A model generated the notes under the pieces. That model had not been told where the DNA came from, did not search any database, and worked only from the letters and a program-made list of their open reading frames with translations. A DNA stretch of 64,000 nucleotides from Rhodospirillaceae bacterium (GTDB taxonomy: Bacteria; Pseudomonadota; Alphaproteobacteria; Rhodospirillales; JABJKH01): the NCBI GenBank assembly GCA_018660465.1, contig JABJKH010000088.1, forward strand, positions 1-64,000, in the 5' to 3' direction. The position numbers and the translations under genes were made by a program. Shown here one piece after another: positions 51,581 through 60,502 of the stretch; position 1 is the first letter of the stretch, and every line of letters starts with the position of its first letter.

Positions 51581-52501
51581 ATGATGGATACGGTCAAGAG
51601 TTCAGCAAGTGATATTCCGACCGAGAGTTGGATCGACCGGCTAGCGCCTGCGCCAGCCCGGCCTTATTTGCGGCTGGCTCGAGTTGATCGACCAATCGGC
51701 ACTTGGTTGCTGCTGTTCCCGTGTTGGTGGGGGCTGGCCCTTGCTTCTGAAGGGTGGCCCAATCCCTTGTACGCAACCTTATTTGTCATCGGAGCATTTG
51801 TAATGCGTGGTGCAGGGTGTACCATCAACGACATCGTTGATCGCAATTTTGATGGCCAAGTCGCCCGAACTTCCCTCCGCCCTATTCCCAATGGCGATAT
51901 TACTGTATTCCAAGCCTTGGTATTCTTGGGGCTGCAGCTGGCTGTCGGGCTTGCTGTATTGCTGCAGTTCAATTGGTTCACGGTGGTCCTTGGGGCTTCG
52001 TCGTTGCTGTTGGTCGGGATTTATCCGTTTATGAAACGGATTACCTATTGGCCGCAGATTGTGCTGGGGCTGACCTTCAATTGGGGGGCGCTGATCGGAT
52101 GGGCAGTTGTTTGGGGCGATGTCGGTCGTCCGGCATTGTTCCTCTATACGGCGTGCTTGTTCTGGACCTTGGGCTACGACACGATTTATGCGCATCAGGA
52201 CAAAGAAGACGATTCAATGATTGGTCTTAAGTCGTCTGCTCTTCGACTTGGTAGTGGCACGAGGCCCTGGTTGTTCCTTTTCTACGGACTGACGACGTTC
52301 TTCCTATTTGGTGCAGGGTATTCGGCGGGACTGACCTGGCCGTTCTATGTTGCATTAGCCCTCGTCGCGGGTCATTTGGCTTGGCAGGCATCCCAAGTGG
52401 ATATTAACAATTCCAAGGATTGCCTGGATAAATTTAAATCTAACCGCTGGGTTGGCTGGTTGGTCGTTGGCGGCGTGTTGGCCGGTCGGGTTGTGGTGTA
52501 A
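51581..52501 (+). CDS. ubiA: 4-hydroxybenzoate polyprenyltransferase
   Basis: Membrane enzyme attaching the polyprenyl tail in ubiquinone synthesis, 306 residues, eight to nine helices. Both Mg-diphosphate motifs are intact: NDIVDRNFDGQVART near 84-98 and GYDTIYAHQDKEDD near 200-213. FNWGALIGWAVV near 166 is typical. The stop is four bases from that of the convergent GGCT-like gene. High confidence on family; the native aromatic acceptor is taken as 4-hydroxybenzoate from the UbiA-type motifs. Confidence 0.94.
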   Translation: MMDTVKSSASDIPTESWIDRLAPAPARPYLRLARVDRPIGTWLLLFPCWWGLALASEGWPNPLYATLFVIGAFVMRGAGCTINDIVDRNFDGQVARTSLRPIPNGDITVFQALVFLGLQLAVGLAVLLQFNWFTVVLGASSLLLVGIYPFMKRITYWPQIVLGLTFNWGALIGWAVVWGDVGRPALFLYTACLFWTLGYDTIYAHQDKEDDSMIGLKSSALRLGSGTRPWLFLFYGLTTFFLFGAGYSAGLTWPFYVALALVAGHLAWQASQVDINNSKDCLDKFKSNRWVGWLVVGGVLAGRVVV

Positions 52502-52504
52502 ACG

Positions 52505-53227
52505 TTATAGTTCCCTCTTAAACCCAGAATAGGAAAATGGGATCGCGCTTGCTTCCAGCGCTTCTGTCCGGCGGTGCCGTAGGGTGGGATCGTCAATGCA
52601 TCCCTGAATAAATTCTTCAAGTGGCATGCCCGGTTCCAGGTGGTCTCTGGCATGGATTTGGGCTTCCGGTTGAGAAAAAGACGGTCCATTTCGGTTTTTA
52701 GTTTTTATCTCAGACAGTGCGACAGCATCGCCATCTAAACTCATGCAACCCTGGAGACTGTTGTAAACGTATGCCTCCGATAGGGTGGGACCGTTTTCAA
52801 CTTCAAGACGGATATCGGTTAAACATCCGTAGTCGTAATTAACGCCGAGCGATTCAGTCTCATGCATGCGGCCCAACTGAGCAGGGTTCAACCATGTAAT
52901 GGAGAGTTCGCTCACGGCACCGGGGGCATGTTGCAGGGTTGCAGCGATGGAACCATAACCCGCAAAATGGGCTGAATACACGGAATCAAATTCGTGGAGT
53001 TCGGCGCGCGTTACAACCACCGGATCAGTTGGCCCATTCTTATACTTCCGAGCCAACTGTTCTGGCGAGCGATTAGAGCCCGATGCGATCACAGGCGTCA
53101 GTCCTTCCGTCAAAGTGGCAACGGATACGTCGCCCGCCAAGGCGGTATAATCGTCACCGGTTAAGACGTACGAATAATGCGGAATAAAAAACGGATAGGC
53201 CTGCGCGTGATCAATAGGGCTGACCAT
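52505..53227 (-). CDS. Uncharacterised protein with gamma-glutamylcyclotransferase-like features
   Basis: 240 residues, no signal peptide. A region near 45-60 reads VIASGSNRSPEQLARKYK, close to the YGSN(L)SPxxL start of gamma-glutamylcyclotransferase-fold proteins, and YSAHFAGYGSIAATLQHAPG followed by LNPAQLGRMHETE resembles the later strand/helix with a Glu. These parallels suggest a GGCT-like fold but fall short of a confident call; residues 1-40 and 160-240 match nothing I know. Its ATG follows the stop of the HD-GYP gene by two bases, so they form an operon. Confidence 0.55.
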   Translation of the reverse strand: MVSPIDHAQAYPFFIPHYSYVLTGDDYTALAGDVSVATLTEGLTPVIASGSNRSPEQLARKYKNGPTDPVVVTRAELHEFDSVYSAHFAGYGSIAATLQHAPGAVSELSITWLNPAQLGRMHETESLGVNYDYGCLTDIRLEVENGPTLSEAYVYNSLQGCMSLDGDAVALSEIKTKNRNGPSFSQPEAQIHARDHLEPGMPLEEFIQGCIDDPTLRHRRTEALEASAIPFSYSGFKREL

Positions 53228-53229
53228 AA

Positions 53230-55014
53230 TTAGCTAAGATATTGCTCGATATCGACTTCGTCCAACTGTTCAGGCAGCAGGTACATTTTTGCATAATCCT
53301 TGTAGACGCCTGACGTCAGGAACAGTTTGAACAAGTCTTCGTCGATGTGCTGATCCTTTTTCATGAACGACATAATCTTGATGCTATCGCTGAGCTTTTT
53401 GGGCATCTTATAGGGCCGGTCGGCGGCTGTTAGTGCTTCGAAAATGTCGGCAATAGCCATCGCGCGGGCTGGGATTGTCATATCTTCCTTGCTCAGTTTT
53501 TTCGGATATCCAGTACCGATCAAAGTTTCGTGGTGGCCTCCAGCGTATTCCGGCACCCGTGCGAGGTTCTTCGGGAACGGCAGATGCTCCAGCATGACAA
53601 TGGTTTGTACCATGTGTTCGTTAATCTTAAAGCGGTCTTCGTTGGTTAGGGTGCCGCGACCAATGGTCAGGTTATAAATCTCACCTTTGTTGAACAGGTG
53701 CTCAGGCGTTTCCAGCTTGAAGCCGTAAGGATTGTCAGGCCCCATGACTGTCGAAGGATCACGGTCGAAAATATGTTCTTCTTTATCGGCAAGCAGTCTT
53801 TCTGTTACTGGCAGTGCCTTTGCAGGCGCACGTTCCATGCGCTTTAATTCTTCGTAGCCGACGCCTTTTCGATCATCCAAGGTTCGCGTCCACTCTATAT
53901 CGGCGATCTGTTTGACTCGGTCGACCAGTTCAGGTGCCATGAATTCGCCGCCGACGTTGGATGTCGCGATGAAGTCAAAGTCATCGTCAATTTGAGCAAG
54001 CTTTTCTTCGTAGGATTTTTTTAGCGTCGCTTCGTCTTCTTTACCCTCTAATCGCGCCTTCAAATAATCGATTTCTGCGTCGCGTTTTAACACCTCGAAG
54101 CGCATGCGGATTTCGTGGATACGGTCGAAGATGGTTTCAAGCTTGGTCGCCTTGTCGACAACATATTCCGGCGTTGTCACCTTGCCGCAATCATGTAGCC
54201 ACGCCGCGATGTGCAATTCGTAGGTTTCATCCTCGTCCATATCGAATTCTTTGAACGGGTCGGCATCAGAGTCGCAGGCTGCGGCAGCCAGCATCTTGGT
54301 CAGTTCAGGGACGCGTTGGCAGTGCCCGCCGGTATAAGGCGACTTGGCGTCAATCGCAGACGCGATCAACTCGATAAAGCTGTCCAGAAGCTTTTTCTGT
54401 GCTTCCAGGAGCAATTGGTTGTCGAGCGCCACGGCGGCCTGCGAAACCAAAGCTCGGATCAAGGGTTGAATACTATCACTGAAGGCGATGACTTCGCCGG
54501 TCTTTGGGTCTTGAGCATTGAGGAGTTGAATGACACCAATGACTTCGCCGTCATGATTTTTCAGCGGGACTGTCAGGAATGACTTAGAACGATAGCCGGT
54601 GCCTTGATCGAATTTTTTGGTGCCGGTGAAGTCGAATCGGCGGGTTTTATAGGCGTCTTTGATGTTGACGGTCTCGCCAGTGACGGCAGCATAACTGGCA
54701 ATGTTTTTTTCATTGGGAGCGCCGGTTTTTGTGTCGTACATTTGGAGCGGCGGGAAAGGAATATCTTTTCCGGTGGTGCCACCCATGGCGATGTTTAGTG
54801 AGTCCGTTCGCATGATTTCGAACTTCAGGCCGTTATCTTCGTTCCGTAGATACAGTGTCCCGCCATCCGCGTTACACAGATCCTTGGCCTCCATAAGAAT
54901 GTTTTCCATCAGGCGGTCATGATTATGCTCCGCTGAAAGCGCAATGCCGATTTCAATCAATCGGGCAAAGCTGTCGGCCCCAATGGGGTCCGTTTGTACA
55001 GAATTTTCCGGCAT
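53230..55014 (-). CDS. GAF domain / HD-GYP-type phosphohydrolase with a large insertion
   Basis: 594 residues. An N-terminal GAF domain (about 25-200) is followed by an HD-GYP-type domain. Metal motifs seen: HCQRVPELTKML (first His, near 231), LHDCGK (HD at 274-275), KINEH (near 467) and GGHHETLIGTGYP (near 492). The canonical HHExxDGxGYP has its Asp replaced by Ile. Between HDCGK and KINEH there are about 190 residues, roughly 150 more than in canonical HD-GYP, rich in charged helices (about 295-450) that could form a coiled coil. Cyclic-di-GMP hydrolysis is therefore possible but uncertain. Confidence 0.87.
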   Translation of the reverse strand: MPENSVQTDPIGADSFARLIEIGIALSAEHNHDRLMENILMEAKDLCNADGGTLYLRNEDNGLKFEIMRTDSLNIAMGGTTGKDIPFPPLQMYDTKTGAPNEKNIASYAAVTGETVNIKDAYKTRRFDFTGTKKFDQGTGYRSKSFLTVPLKNHDGEVIGVIQLLNAQDPKTGEVIAFSDSIQPLIRALVSQAAVALDNQLLLEAQKKLLDSFIELIASAIDAKSPYTGGHCQRVPELTKMLAAAACDSDADPFKEFDMDEDETYELHIAAWLHDCGKVTTPEYVVDKATKLETIFDRIHEIRMRFEVLKRDAEIDYLKARLEGKEDEATLKKSYEEKLAQIDDDFDFIATSNVGGEFMAPELVDRVKQIADIEWTRTLDDRKGVGYEELKRMERAPAKALPVTERLLADKEEHIFDRDPSTVMGPDNPYGFKLETPEHLFNKGEIYNLTIGRGTLTNEDRFKINEHMVQTIVMLEHLPFPKNLARVPEYAGGHHETLIGTGYPKKLSKEDMTIPARAMAIADIFEALTAADRPYKMPKKLSDSIKIMSFMKKDQHIDEDLFKLFLTSGVYKDYAKMYLLPEQLDEVDIEQYLS

Positions 55015-55214
55015 CTTAAAATATCCCGCCCATCCCCAGGTGTGATCGAAAAAGCGTATCGCCGATTAAAACCAAATACAACTTTACTAATATTAAATGC
55101 GCCCGTCGGTGATGGCCGTCACGGTAAATAAAAAATCTAAAAAAGGTGTGAAGATTCTTGACCTTAGCCTCTTCATCGGATGTCAATAGGGGCAAGAGTA
55201 GGGGAACATTAGCG
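55015..55214. promoter_or_regulatory. Divergent region HD-GYP / UbiD-like gene
   Basis: 200 bases that must carry two promoters. GGGGAAC at 55201-55207 is the likely ribosome site of the UbiD-like gene (ATG 55215). No strong repeat was seen. Confidence 0.35.
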
Positions 55215-56738
55215 ATGGCATACGCCAGTCTACGTGACTTTTTGGATAAGTTGGAAAAAGACGGACAATTGGTCCGGGTGAGTGAGCCTGTCTCCACGGT
55301 TCTGGAAATGACTGAAATCCAGACGCGATTGATGGTTGATGGTGGGCCTGCCGTGCTGTTTGAAAATGTCCTGCGGGAAGACGGTCGTGCCTCTGATATC
55401 CCTGTACTGGTGAACTTATTCGGCACTGTCGAACGGGTCGCTTGGGGGATGAACCGAAAGCCTGACGAACTCCGCGAAGTTGGCGAGACACTGGCGTTTC
55501 TGCGTCAACCAGAACCACCTGGCGGCTGGCGCGAGGCTCTGGAAATGTTGCCATTGCTTAAAACAGTTATGGCGATGAAACCAAAAACCACCGGGTCGGC
55601 ACCCTGCCAAGAAGTGGTTTGGACCGGCGACGATATTGATCTCGGAAAATTACCCATCCAGACTTGTTGGCCGGGGGAACCGGCGCCGCTGATCACCTGG
55701 CCATTGGTAGTGAGCCAGGGGCCTGATGCAAACACCAAAGGCGGCGATAAGCGCGACACCCCTAATCTCGGCATTTACCGCATGCAGGTCACAGGCCCGA
55801 AGACCACCCTGATGCGCTGGCTTAAGCACCGCGGCGGCGCACAGCAATTCGCCCGCTGGAAAGAAAAACGCGATGATCCAATGCCGGTGGCGGCGGTCTT
55901 GGGGGCTGATCCGGGGACGATCCTAGCAGCCGTTACACCAGTGCCCGATACGTTGTCCGAATATCAATTTGCCGGACTGTTGCGCGGCCAAAAGGTTGAA
56001 CTGGTCGATTGCAAGACTGTACCGTTGCAAGTCCCAGCCACGGCTGAAATTGTGATAGAGGGACATGTTTCTCTCGAAGACATGGCCGATGAAGGCCCGT
56101 ATGGCGATCACACAGGCTACTATAATTCAGTGGAATCTTTCCCCGTGTTTACGGTCAGCGCCATCACCATGCGCAAAGACCCGATTTATCTCTCGACCTA
56201 TACCGGACGTCCGCCGGATGAGCCTTCGATTTTGGGTGAGGCATTGAACGATGTGTTCGTGCCGTTGTTCAAACAACAATTCCCAGAAATCACCGACTTC
56301 TGGTTACCACCGGAAGGCTGCTCGTACCGGATTGCGGTGGTGTCCATGAAGAAGGCCTATCCTGGCCATGCCAAGCGGATCATGCTGGGCGTCTGGTCGT
56401 ACTTGCGCCAGTTCATGTATACCAAGTTCGTGATTGTCATTGATGATGATCTTAACGCCCGTGACTGGAACGACGTCATCTGGGCGATCTCAACCAACAT
56501 GGATCCCGCTCGCGATGTCACCCTCATCGAAAACACCCCCATCGACTACCTCGACTTCGCCTCCCCCGAACCCAGCCTCGGCAGCAAAATGGGCTTGGAC
56601 GCAACAGCAAAGCTATACCCCGAAACCAAACGCGAATGGGGTCGAAAGATTCGGATGACGGACGATGTTGTTGAAGAGGTGACAAAAAAATGGGAACAAT
56701 ACGGCCTGCCAGGCAATGGCAAACCAATTTGGAAATAG
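55215..56738 (+). CDS. UbiD-family prenylated-FMN-dependent decarboxylase
   Basis: 507 residues from ATG 55215; 19 upstream open codons lack conservation. UbiD-family landmarks: [17 protein letters not shown] start, [19 protein letters not shown] near 190-208 (prenyl-FMN/metal contacts), [27 protein letters not shown] near 280-305 with the catalytic Glu region, and [15 protein letters not shown] near 412. Family members (de)carboxylate aromatic or unsaturated acids. It starts a four-gene same-strand set with a binding-protein-like gene, a cupin and a reductase, so it is probably catabolic rather than the ubiquinone enzyme. No UbiX is visible nearby. Confidence 0.9.
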   Translation: MAYASLRDFLDKLEKDGQLVRVSEPVSTVLEMTEIQTRLMVDGGPAVLFENVLREDGRASDIPVLVNLFGTVERVAWGMNRKPDELREVGETLAFLRQPEPPGGWREALEMLPLLKTVMAMKPKTTGSAPCQEVVWTGDDIDLGKLPIQTCWPGEPAPLITWPLVVSQGPDANTKGGDKRDTPNLGIYRMQVTGPKTTLMRWLKHRGGAQQFARWKEKRDDPMPVAAVLGADPGTILAAVTPVPDTLSEYQFAGLLRGQKVELVDCKTVPLQVPATAEIVIEGHVSLEDMADEGPYGDHTGYYNSVESFPVFTVSAITMRKDPIYLSTYTGRPPDEPSILGEALNDVFVPLFKQQFPEITDFWLPPEGCSYRIAVVSMKKAYPGHAKRIMLGVWSYLRQFMYTKFVIVIDDDLNARDWNDVIWAISTNMDPARDVTLIENTPIDYLDFASPEPSLGSKMGLDATAKLYPETKREWGRKIRMTDDVVEEVTKKWEQYGLPGNGKPIWK

Positions 56739-56748
56739 AGGAATCACC

Positions 56749-57639
56749 ATGACCAAAATAAACATCCAATTCACATTATTCTCTGCCTTCTATACGCCGT
56801 TGATCTCCACCTTTGCCGGCGGGTTCTTGGCGGATGAGGGGTTGGAGGTTGATTGGTCTGTGGCACCGCCGGGGAAGTCGGCGATTGAGGCTTTGTTGGA
56901 TGGCTCGGCGCATGTTGTGCAGTCGGCGCTCAGCCAAGGATTCACGACCCTCGCCAAAGGGGAAACACCGAAGACCGTCCACTTTGCGCAGATCAATGAG
57001 ATGGATGGTTTCTTTGTAACGGGACGTGAAGCCGACCCTGACTTTTCCTGGGATAAGTTGGAAGGGGCTGATGTGGTTCTGTTTGGCGGGGGGCAACCCA
57101 AGGCCATGTTCATGTACGCATGCCATAAGGCCGGGATCGACTTTGATAAGATCAATCCAATTAATCCAGGCGGTGCGGCTGATATTGATAAAGCGTTCCG
57201 CGACGGCCAAGGACAATACGTCGTTCAACAAGGACCGTTCCCGCAGCAATTAGAGGCGGATGGCGTCGGCCACGTTGTTGCTCAAGTCGGCACACAAATT
57301 GGGCCGTGTGGATTTTCCAGTCTCTGCACAATGCGGGAATGGTTGGATACGGACATGGCTAAGGCTTTTATGCGCGGATACAAAAAAACGCGGGCTTGGA
57401 TCAATGAGACCCCGGCGGCTGAAATCGCTAAGGCTGAAAAAGAATATTTTCCGAAAATTGACGAAAGCGTACTCGCCGATTGCATCGCGACCTATCAGCA
57501 ACTTGGCTGTTGGACACCGCATGTAGAAATCACCGAGGAAGCCTATGGCGTTACCCAGGACGTATTCGAGCACTTCGGGACGCTGAAAGAACGCTACGCC
57601 TATGATCTGGTCTGCGCCAAGCCACCCGCAGGCGAATAG
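56749..57639 (+). CDS. NMT1/THI5-like periplasmic-binding-fold protein without a signal peptide
   Basis: 296 residues from ATG 56749 with GAGGAA eight bases upstream, ten bases after the UbiD-like stop. The fold markers are FTLFSAFYTPLISTFAGGFLAD near 8, then LEVDWSVAPPGKSAIEALLDG and the PGGAADIDKAFRDGQ region. The N-terminus starts directly with the first beta strand: no leader is seen, so the product should be cytoplasmic. Relatives with this fold include real ABC receptors, thiamin-precursor proteins and 4,5-dihydroxyphthalate decarboxylase. An enzymatic role beside UbiD is therefore worth testing. Confidence 0.75.
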   Translation: MTKINIQFTLFSAFYTPLISTFAGGFLADEGLEVDWSVAPPGKSAIEALLDGSAHVVQSALSQGFTTLAKGETPKTVHFAQINEMDGFFVTGREADPDFSWDKLEGADVVLFGGGQPKAMFMYACHKAGIDFDKINPINPGGAADIDKAFRDGQGQYVVQQGPFPQQLEADGVGHVVAQVGTQIGPCGFSSLCTMREWLDTDMAKAFMRGYKKTRAWINETPAAEIAKAEKEYFPKIDESVLADCIATYQQLGCWTPHVEITEEAYGVTQDVFEHFGTLKERYAYDLVCAKPPAGE

Positions 57640-57675
57640 CTAAATTCGTAACAATCAAATTAATGGGAATTTGTC

Positions 57676-58041
57676 ATGGCTCAATATTTTTATAATACCA
57701 AGGAAATGGAAAACCGGCTTGCCGGTGAAAAATACTCAACGACTAACGGAGCTTGGGTCGATGGTGAGCGGGTTATATTTGGCAAGCTAACTATTCCAAC
57801 TGGAACACGCGCTGAACCACACAGCCATCCCAACGAACAATTTATAATTATATTGGGCGGGCAAGCGCAGGTGACAATTGAGGGCGAGGAAAGGGTCGTT
57901 GGCGAAGACGACATCATTCATATCCCGGCCGGAGCCATCCATTCGACGGTTGTCATTGGTGACGACGACCTGACATTCGTTACGGCGAAAGATACGAGTT
58001 GGGGTATTCAGGGTATTCCTGCGGATGAAGCGGGCGGGTAA
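57676..58041 (+). CDS. Cupin-domain protein
   Basis: Single small beta-barrel of 121 residues. The two cupin motifs are complete: EPHSHPNEQFIIILGG (motif 1, two His and the Glu) and PAGAIHSTV (motif 2 His), with a likely divalent metal. Single-domain cupins in ring-cleavage loci act as dioxygenases, isomerases or sensors. It lies 36 bases after the binding-fold gene in the same direction. Precise activity unknown. Confidence 0.87.
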   Translation: MAQYFYNTKEMENRLAGEKYSTTNGAWVDGERVIFGKLTIPTGTRAEPHSHPNEQFIIILGGQAQVTIEGEERVVGEDDIIHIPAGAIHSTVVIGDDDLTFVTAKDTSWGIQGIPADEAGG

Positions 58042-58158
58042 GAGTATTAATCTTTTATATATTAGATAAAAAAGATGTAATAACTGCTGCTTGTCTTTGA
58101 GAATCCCGCGAATTAGTCTCCCTCCATCAATAAATTTTCGACAGGTGGGATGGATTTT

Positions 58159-59226
58159 ATGAGTACTAAATATAGCGTGATGATCATGGGGGCGTCTTAT
58201 GGGTCCCTGTTGGCAACTAAATTAATTCTTGCGGGCCATTCGGTAAAATTAGTGTGCTTGCCGGATGAGGCAGCCTTGTTTAATTCCGACGGCGCACGGG
58301 TTCGCATGCCGGTCAAAGGCCGGGATGAATTGGTTGAGATCGATTCACGGAATGCAGAAGGTGATCTGTCTGCTGCGACGCCGGATCAGGTTAATCCGTC
58401 GGACTATGATTTGATCGCGTTGGCGATGCAGGAACCTCAATATCGCTCGCCGGGCGTGCGTGAATTGTTGGATGCTGTAGCTAAATCCAAAGTGCCCTGC
58501 ATGTCGATCATGAACATGCCACCAAAACCTTACTTGGCACGAATTCCGGGCGTTGATGTCTCCACACTGACCGGGTGCTATACAGACGACACAGTCTGGG
58601 ACAGTTTTGAGCCTGGTTTGTTGACCCTGTGTAGTCCTGATCCACAAGCGTTCCGCCCACCGGAAGAGCCAACAAATATTCTGCAAGTCGCGCTGCCGAC
58701 TAATTTTAAAGTTGCCCGATTTGATTCCGATGAGCACACCGCCATGCTGCGTCAGATGCAGGCGGATATCGAAGCCATCAAGTTTGACTCCGGCGACGGC
58801 GAAATTGAATTGCCAGTGAAGTTGAAGGTCCATGACTCAATTTTTGTGCCGCTGGCAAAATGGAGCATGTTATTGGCTGGTAATTACCGTTGCATCCAAG
58901 AGGACGAAATGCGTCCGATCAAGGAAGCCGTTCACAGCGACCTTGAACTCTCTCGTTCGGTTTACAATTGGGTGGGTGAGTTGTGTCAGTCCCTAGGTGC
59001 CGATCCCGCTGATATGGTTCCGTTCGAAAAGTATGCGAACGCCGCGAATGGATTGGCCAAGCCTTCATCCGCAGCACGGGCCTTAGCTGGCGGCGCGCCC
59101 AATATTGAACGCGTCGATTGTCTGGTGAAAACTCTGGCCGCCCAGAAGGGCATGCAAAATGATTCCGTAGACCAAACGGTGGCGCTGGTTGAATCATGGC
59201 TGGCGCGCAACCGGAAGGCCGCTTAG
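58159..59226 (+). CDS. Ketopantoate reductase-like (ApbA/PanE) NAD(P)-binding protein
   Basis: About 355 residues from ATG 58159, with AGGTGGGA upstream; an ATG at 58150 is also possible. The N-terminal Rossmann motif is MGASYGSLLATKLILAGHS, followed by a KPR-type fold: VKGRDELVEI near 55, and the C-terminal helical domain SIFVPLAKWSML around 235 and NWVGELCQSLGADP around 280. It is longer than E. coli PanE (about 300). Location after UbiD/cupin genes suggests reduction of a 2-oxoacid intermediate rather than pantothenate synthesis. Confidence 0.75.
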   Translation: MSTKYSVMIMGASYGSLLATKLILAGHSVKLVCLPDEAALFNSDGARVRMPVKGRDELVEIDSRNAEGDLSAATPDQVNPSDYDLIALAMQEPQYRSPGVRELLDAVAKSKVPCMSIMNMPPKPYLARIPGVDVSTLTGCYTDDTVWDSFEPGLLTLCSPDPQAFRPPEEPTNILQVALPTNFKVARFDSDEHTAMLRQMQADIEAIKFDSGDGEIELPVKLKVHDSIFVPLAKWSMLLAGNYRCIQEDEMRPIKEAVHSDLELSRSVYNWVGELCQSLGADPADMVPFEKYANAANGLAKPSSAARALAGGAPNIERVDCLVKTLAAQKGMQNDSVDQTVALVESWLARNRKAA

Positions 59227-59234
59227 AAACGAAC

Positions 59235-59272
59235 CGGGTTGTCGGCATAGCTGTGGGGAAGCCGACAACCCG
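59235..59272 (+). terminator. Strong hairpin after the reductase gene
   Basis: CGGGTTGTCGGC (59235-59246) and GCCGACAACCCG (59261-59272) form a perfect 12 bp stem with a 14-base loop, nine bases after the stop. No dense T-run follows, but the position suggests it ends the UbiD operon. Confidence 0.7.
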
Positions 59273-59601
59273 AGTTCACTTAATTTTCGCATACACTCAA
59301 TTTTTTGTTTTTTTCTTGTCGATTGAATCTAAATTTTGCAATTAAAAATATAGTTAAACATTAACAAAAATAAATTAATTTTCTAATGAGCGCTAAATGG
59401 AGATTAATCTTGTTGCAAGGATTTTTAACAGATTTGTGATCCGTATTTCCTTGTAGAACTTTTAAACCAACCCATATGTTTTAGGTTGATATGTGCTAAA
59501 GAAAAACTCCACATGTGAATTTTCGAATGATTTGATTAAAGCTTGGATATAGTCTCCAACTAATAATTTTTGTAACGTTAAGCTAGTATCGGGAGAAGTG
59601 A
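59273..59601 (+). promoter_or_regulatory. AT-rich promoter region of the secreted binding-protein gene
   Basis: About 330 bases, visibly more AT-rich than the genes around it, with long A/T runs (59303-59371). It holds GGGAGAAG before the ATG at 59602. No gene, operator or repeat can be supported, but such AT-rich stretches often bind nucleoid proteins. Confidence 0.4.
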
Positions 59602-60492
59602 ATGAGGCGGTTAGGAAAATTCGCCGTTTTTATTATTCTATTCATGCAATTTCATATTGTGGCCTTCGCAGAAGAGGGGATGGCGTACATTCACAATGCA
59701 CCAGAATCGGCAGCCGATAAGAGATATGAATATCACTGGAAAATTCTCCGAACGGCGCTGGAAAGGACAAAATCAAATTATGGAAAATACAGTTTAACGC
59801 CCTCAATTCCTATGAGCGAAAATCGGCAGGCGATCGAATTAATAAAAGCGACGGGAATTATAACCGTCATGCATCTAGGCACATCCATGGAGTTCGAGAG
59901 AAAACTTGTTCCTATCCGCATTCCCGTTGATAAAAATCTTTCTGGATACATGGTCTATTTGATCAGAAAAGAAAATCAATCCAAGTTTAGTGCTGTTAAG
60001 AATCTTGACGATTTAAGAAAATTTACAGTGGGTCAAGGTGCCGGTTGGCTCGACGTGCAAATTCTAAAACATAATGGTTTTAATGTGGTGACGGGGTCGA
60101 ATTATGACGGCTTGTTTAAGATGCTGCTGGCGAAACGATTTAATGCATTTCAAAGATCGGCTGTCGAAATAATAGCTGAATTTGACCAGCGTAAGGGTTC
60201 GATGCCGAATTTGCATATAGAGAAAGATATTCTATTTTATTATCCTTTACCGATGTACTTCTGGTTTTCAAATACAAGGAAGGGGCAGAGGCTCGCGGAC
60301 CGGGCGCAAGAGGGCATGATGTCGATGATCGAAGACGGGACCTATGACAAAATTTTTATGAAGTATCATAAACCGGCGATTGACCGGCTTGGATTAAAAA
60401 ACCGGACAATTTTTAAAGTAGAGAACCCACTGCTAAGTCCAGAAACGCCCTTTAAAGATAAACGCCTGTGGTATGATCCTTTGAAAAATTAA
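59602..60492 (+). CDS. Secreted solute-binding protein (type 3-like)
   Basis: 296 residues with a signal peptide (MRRLGKFAVFIILFMQ, cleavage near VAFA-EEG). Two-lobe substrate-binding features: GIITVMHLGTSMEFERKLVPIRIPVDK near 82, LDDLRKFTVGQGAGWLDVQIL near 135, FNAFQRSAVEII near 190 and MSMIEDGTYDKIFMKYH near 240. The group is related to amino-acid-binding proteins, but no permease or ATPase is adjacent, so it may be an orphan receptor or a sensor. Codon use is AT-richer than in neighbouring genes. Confidence 0.8.
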   Translation: MRRLGKFAVFIILFMQFHIVAFAEEGMAYIHNAPESAADKRYEYHWKILRTALERTKSNYGKYSLTPSIPMSENRQAIELIKATGIITVMHLGTSMEFERKLVPIRIPVDKNLSGYMVYLIRKENQSKFSAVKNLDDLRKFTVGQGAGWLDVQILKHNGFNVVTGSNYDGLFKMLLAKRFNAFQRSAVEIIAEFDQRKGSMPNLHIEKDILFYYPLPMYFWFSNTRKGQRLADRAQEGMMSMIEDGTYDKIFMKYHKPAIDRLGLKNRTIFKVENPLLSPETPFKDKRLWYDPLKN

Positions 60493-60502
60493 ATTAATTT
60501 TA

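Noticed and set aside
58050-58076. ATCTTTT / AAAAGAT inverted repeat after the cupin gene as a terminator
   Set aside because: Stem is only 7 bp and AT-rich with no T-run; too weak to call.
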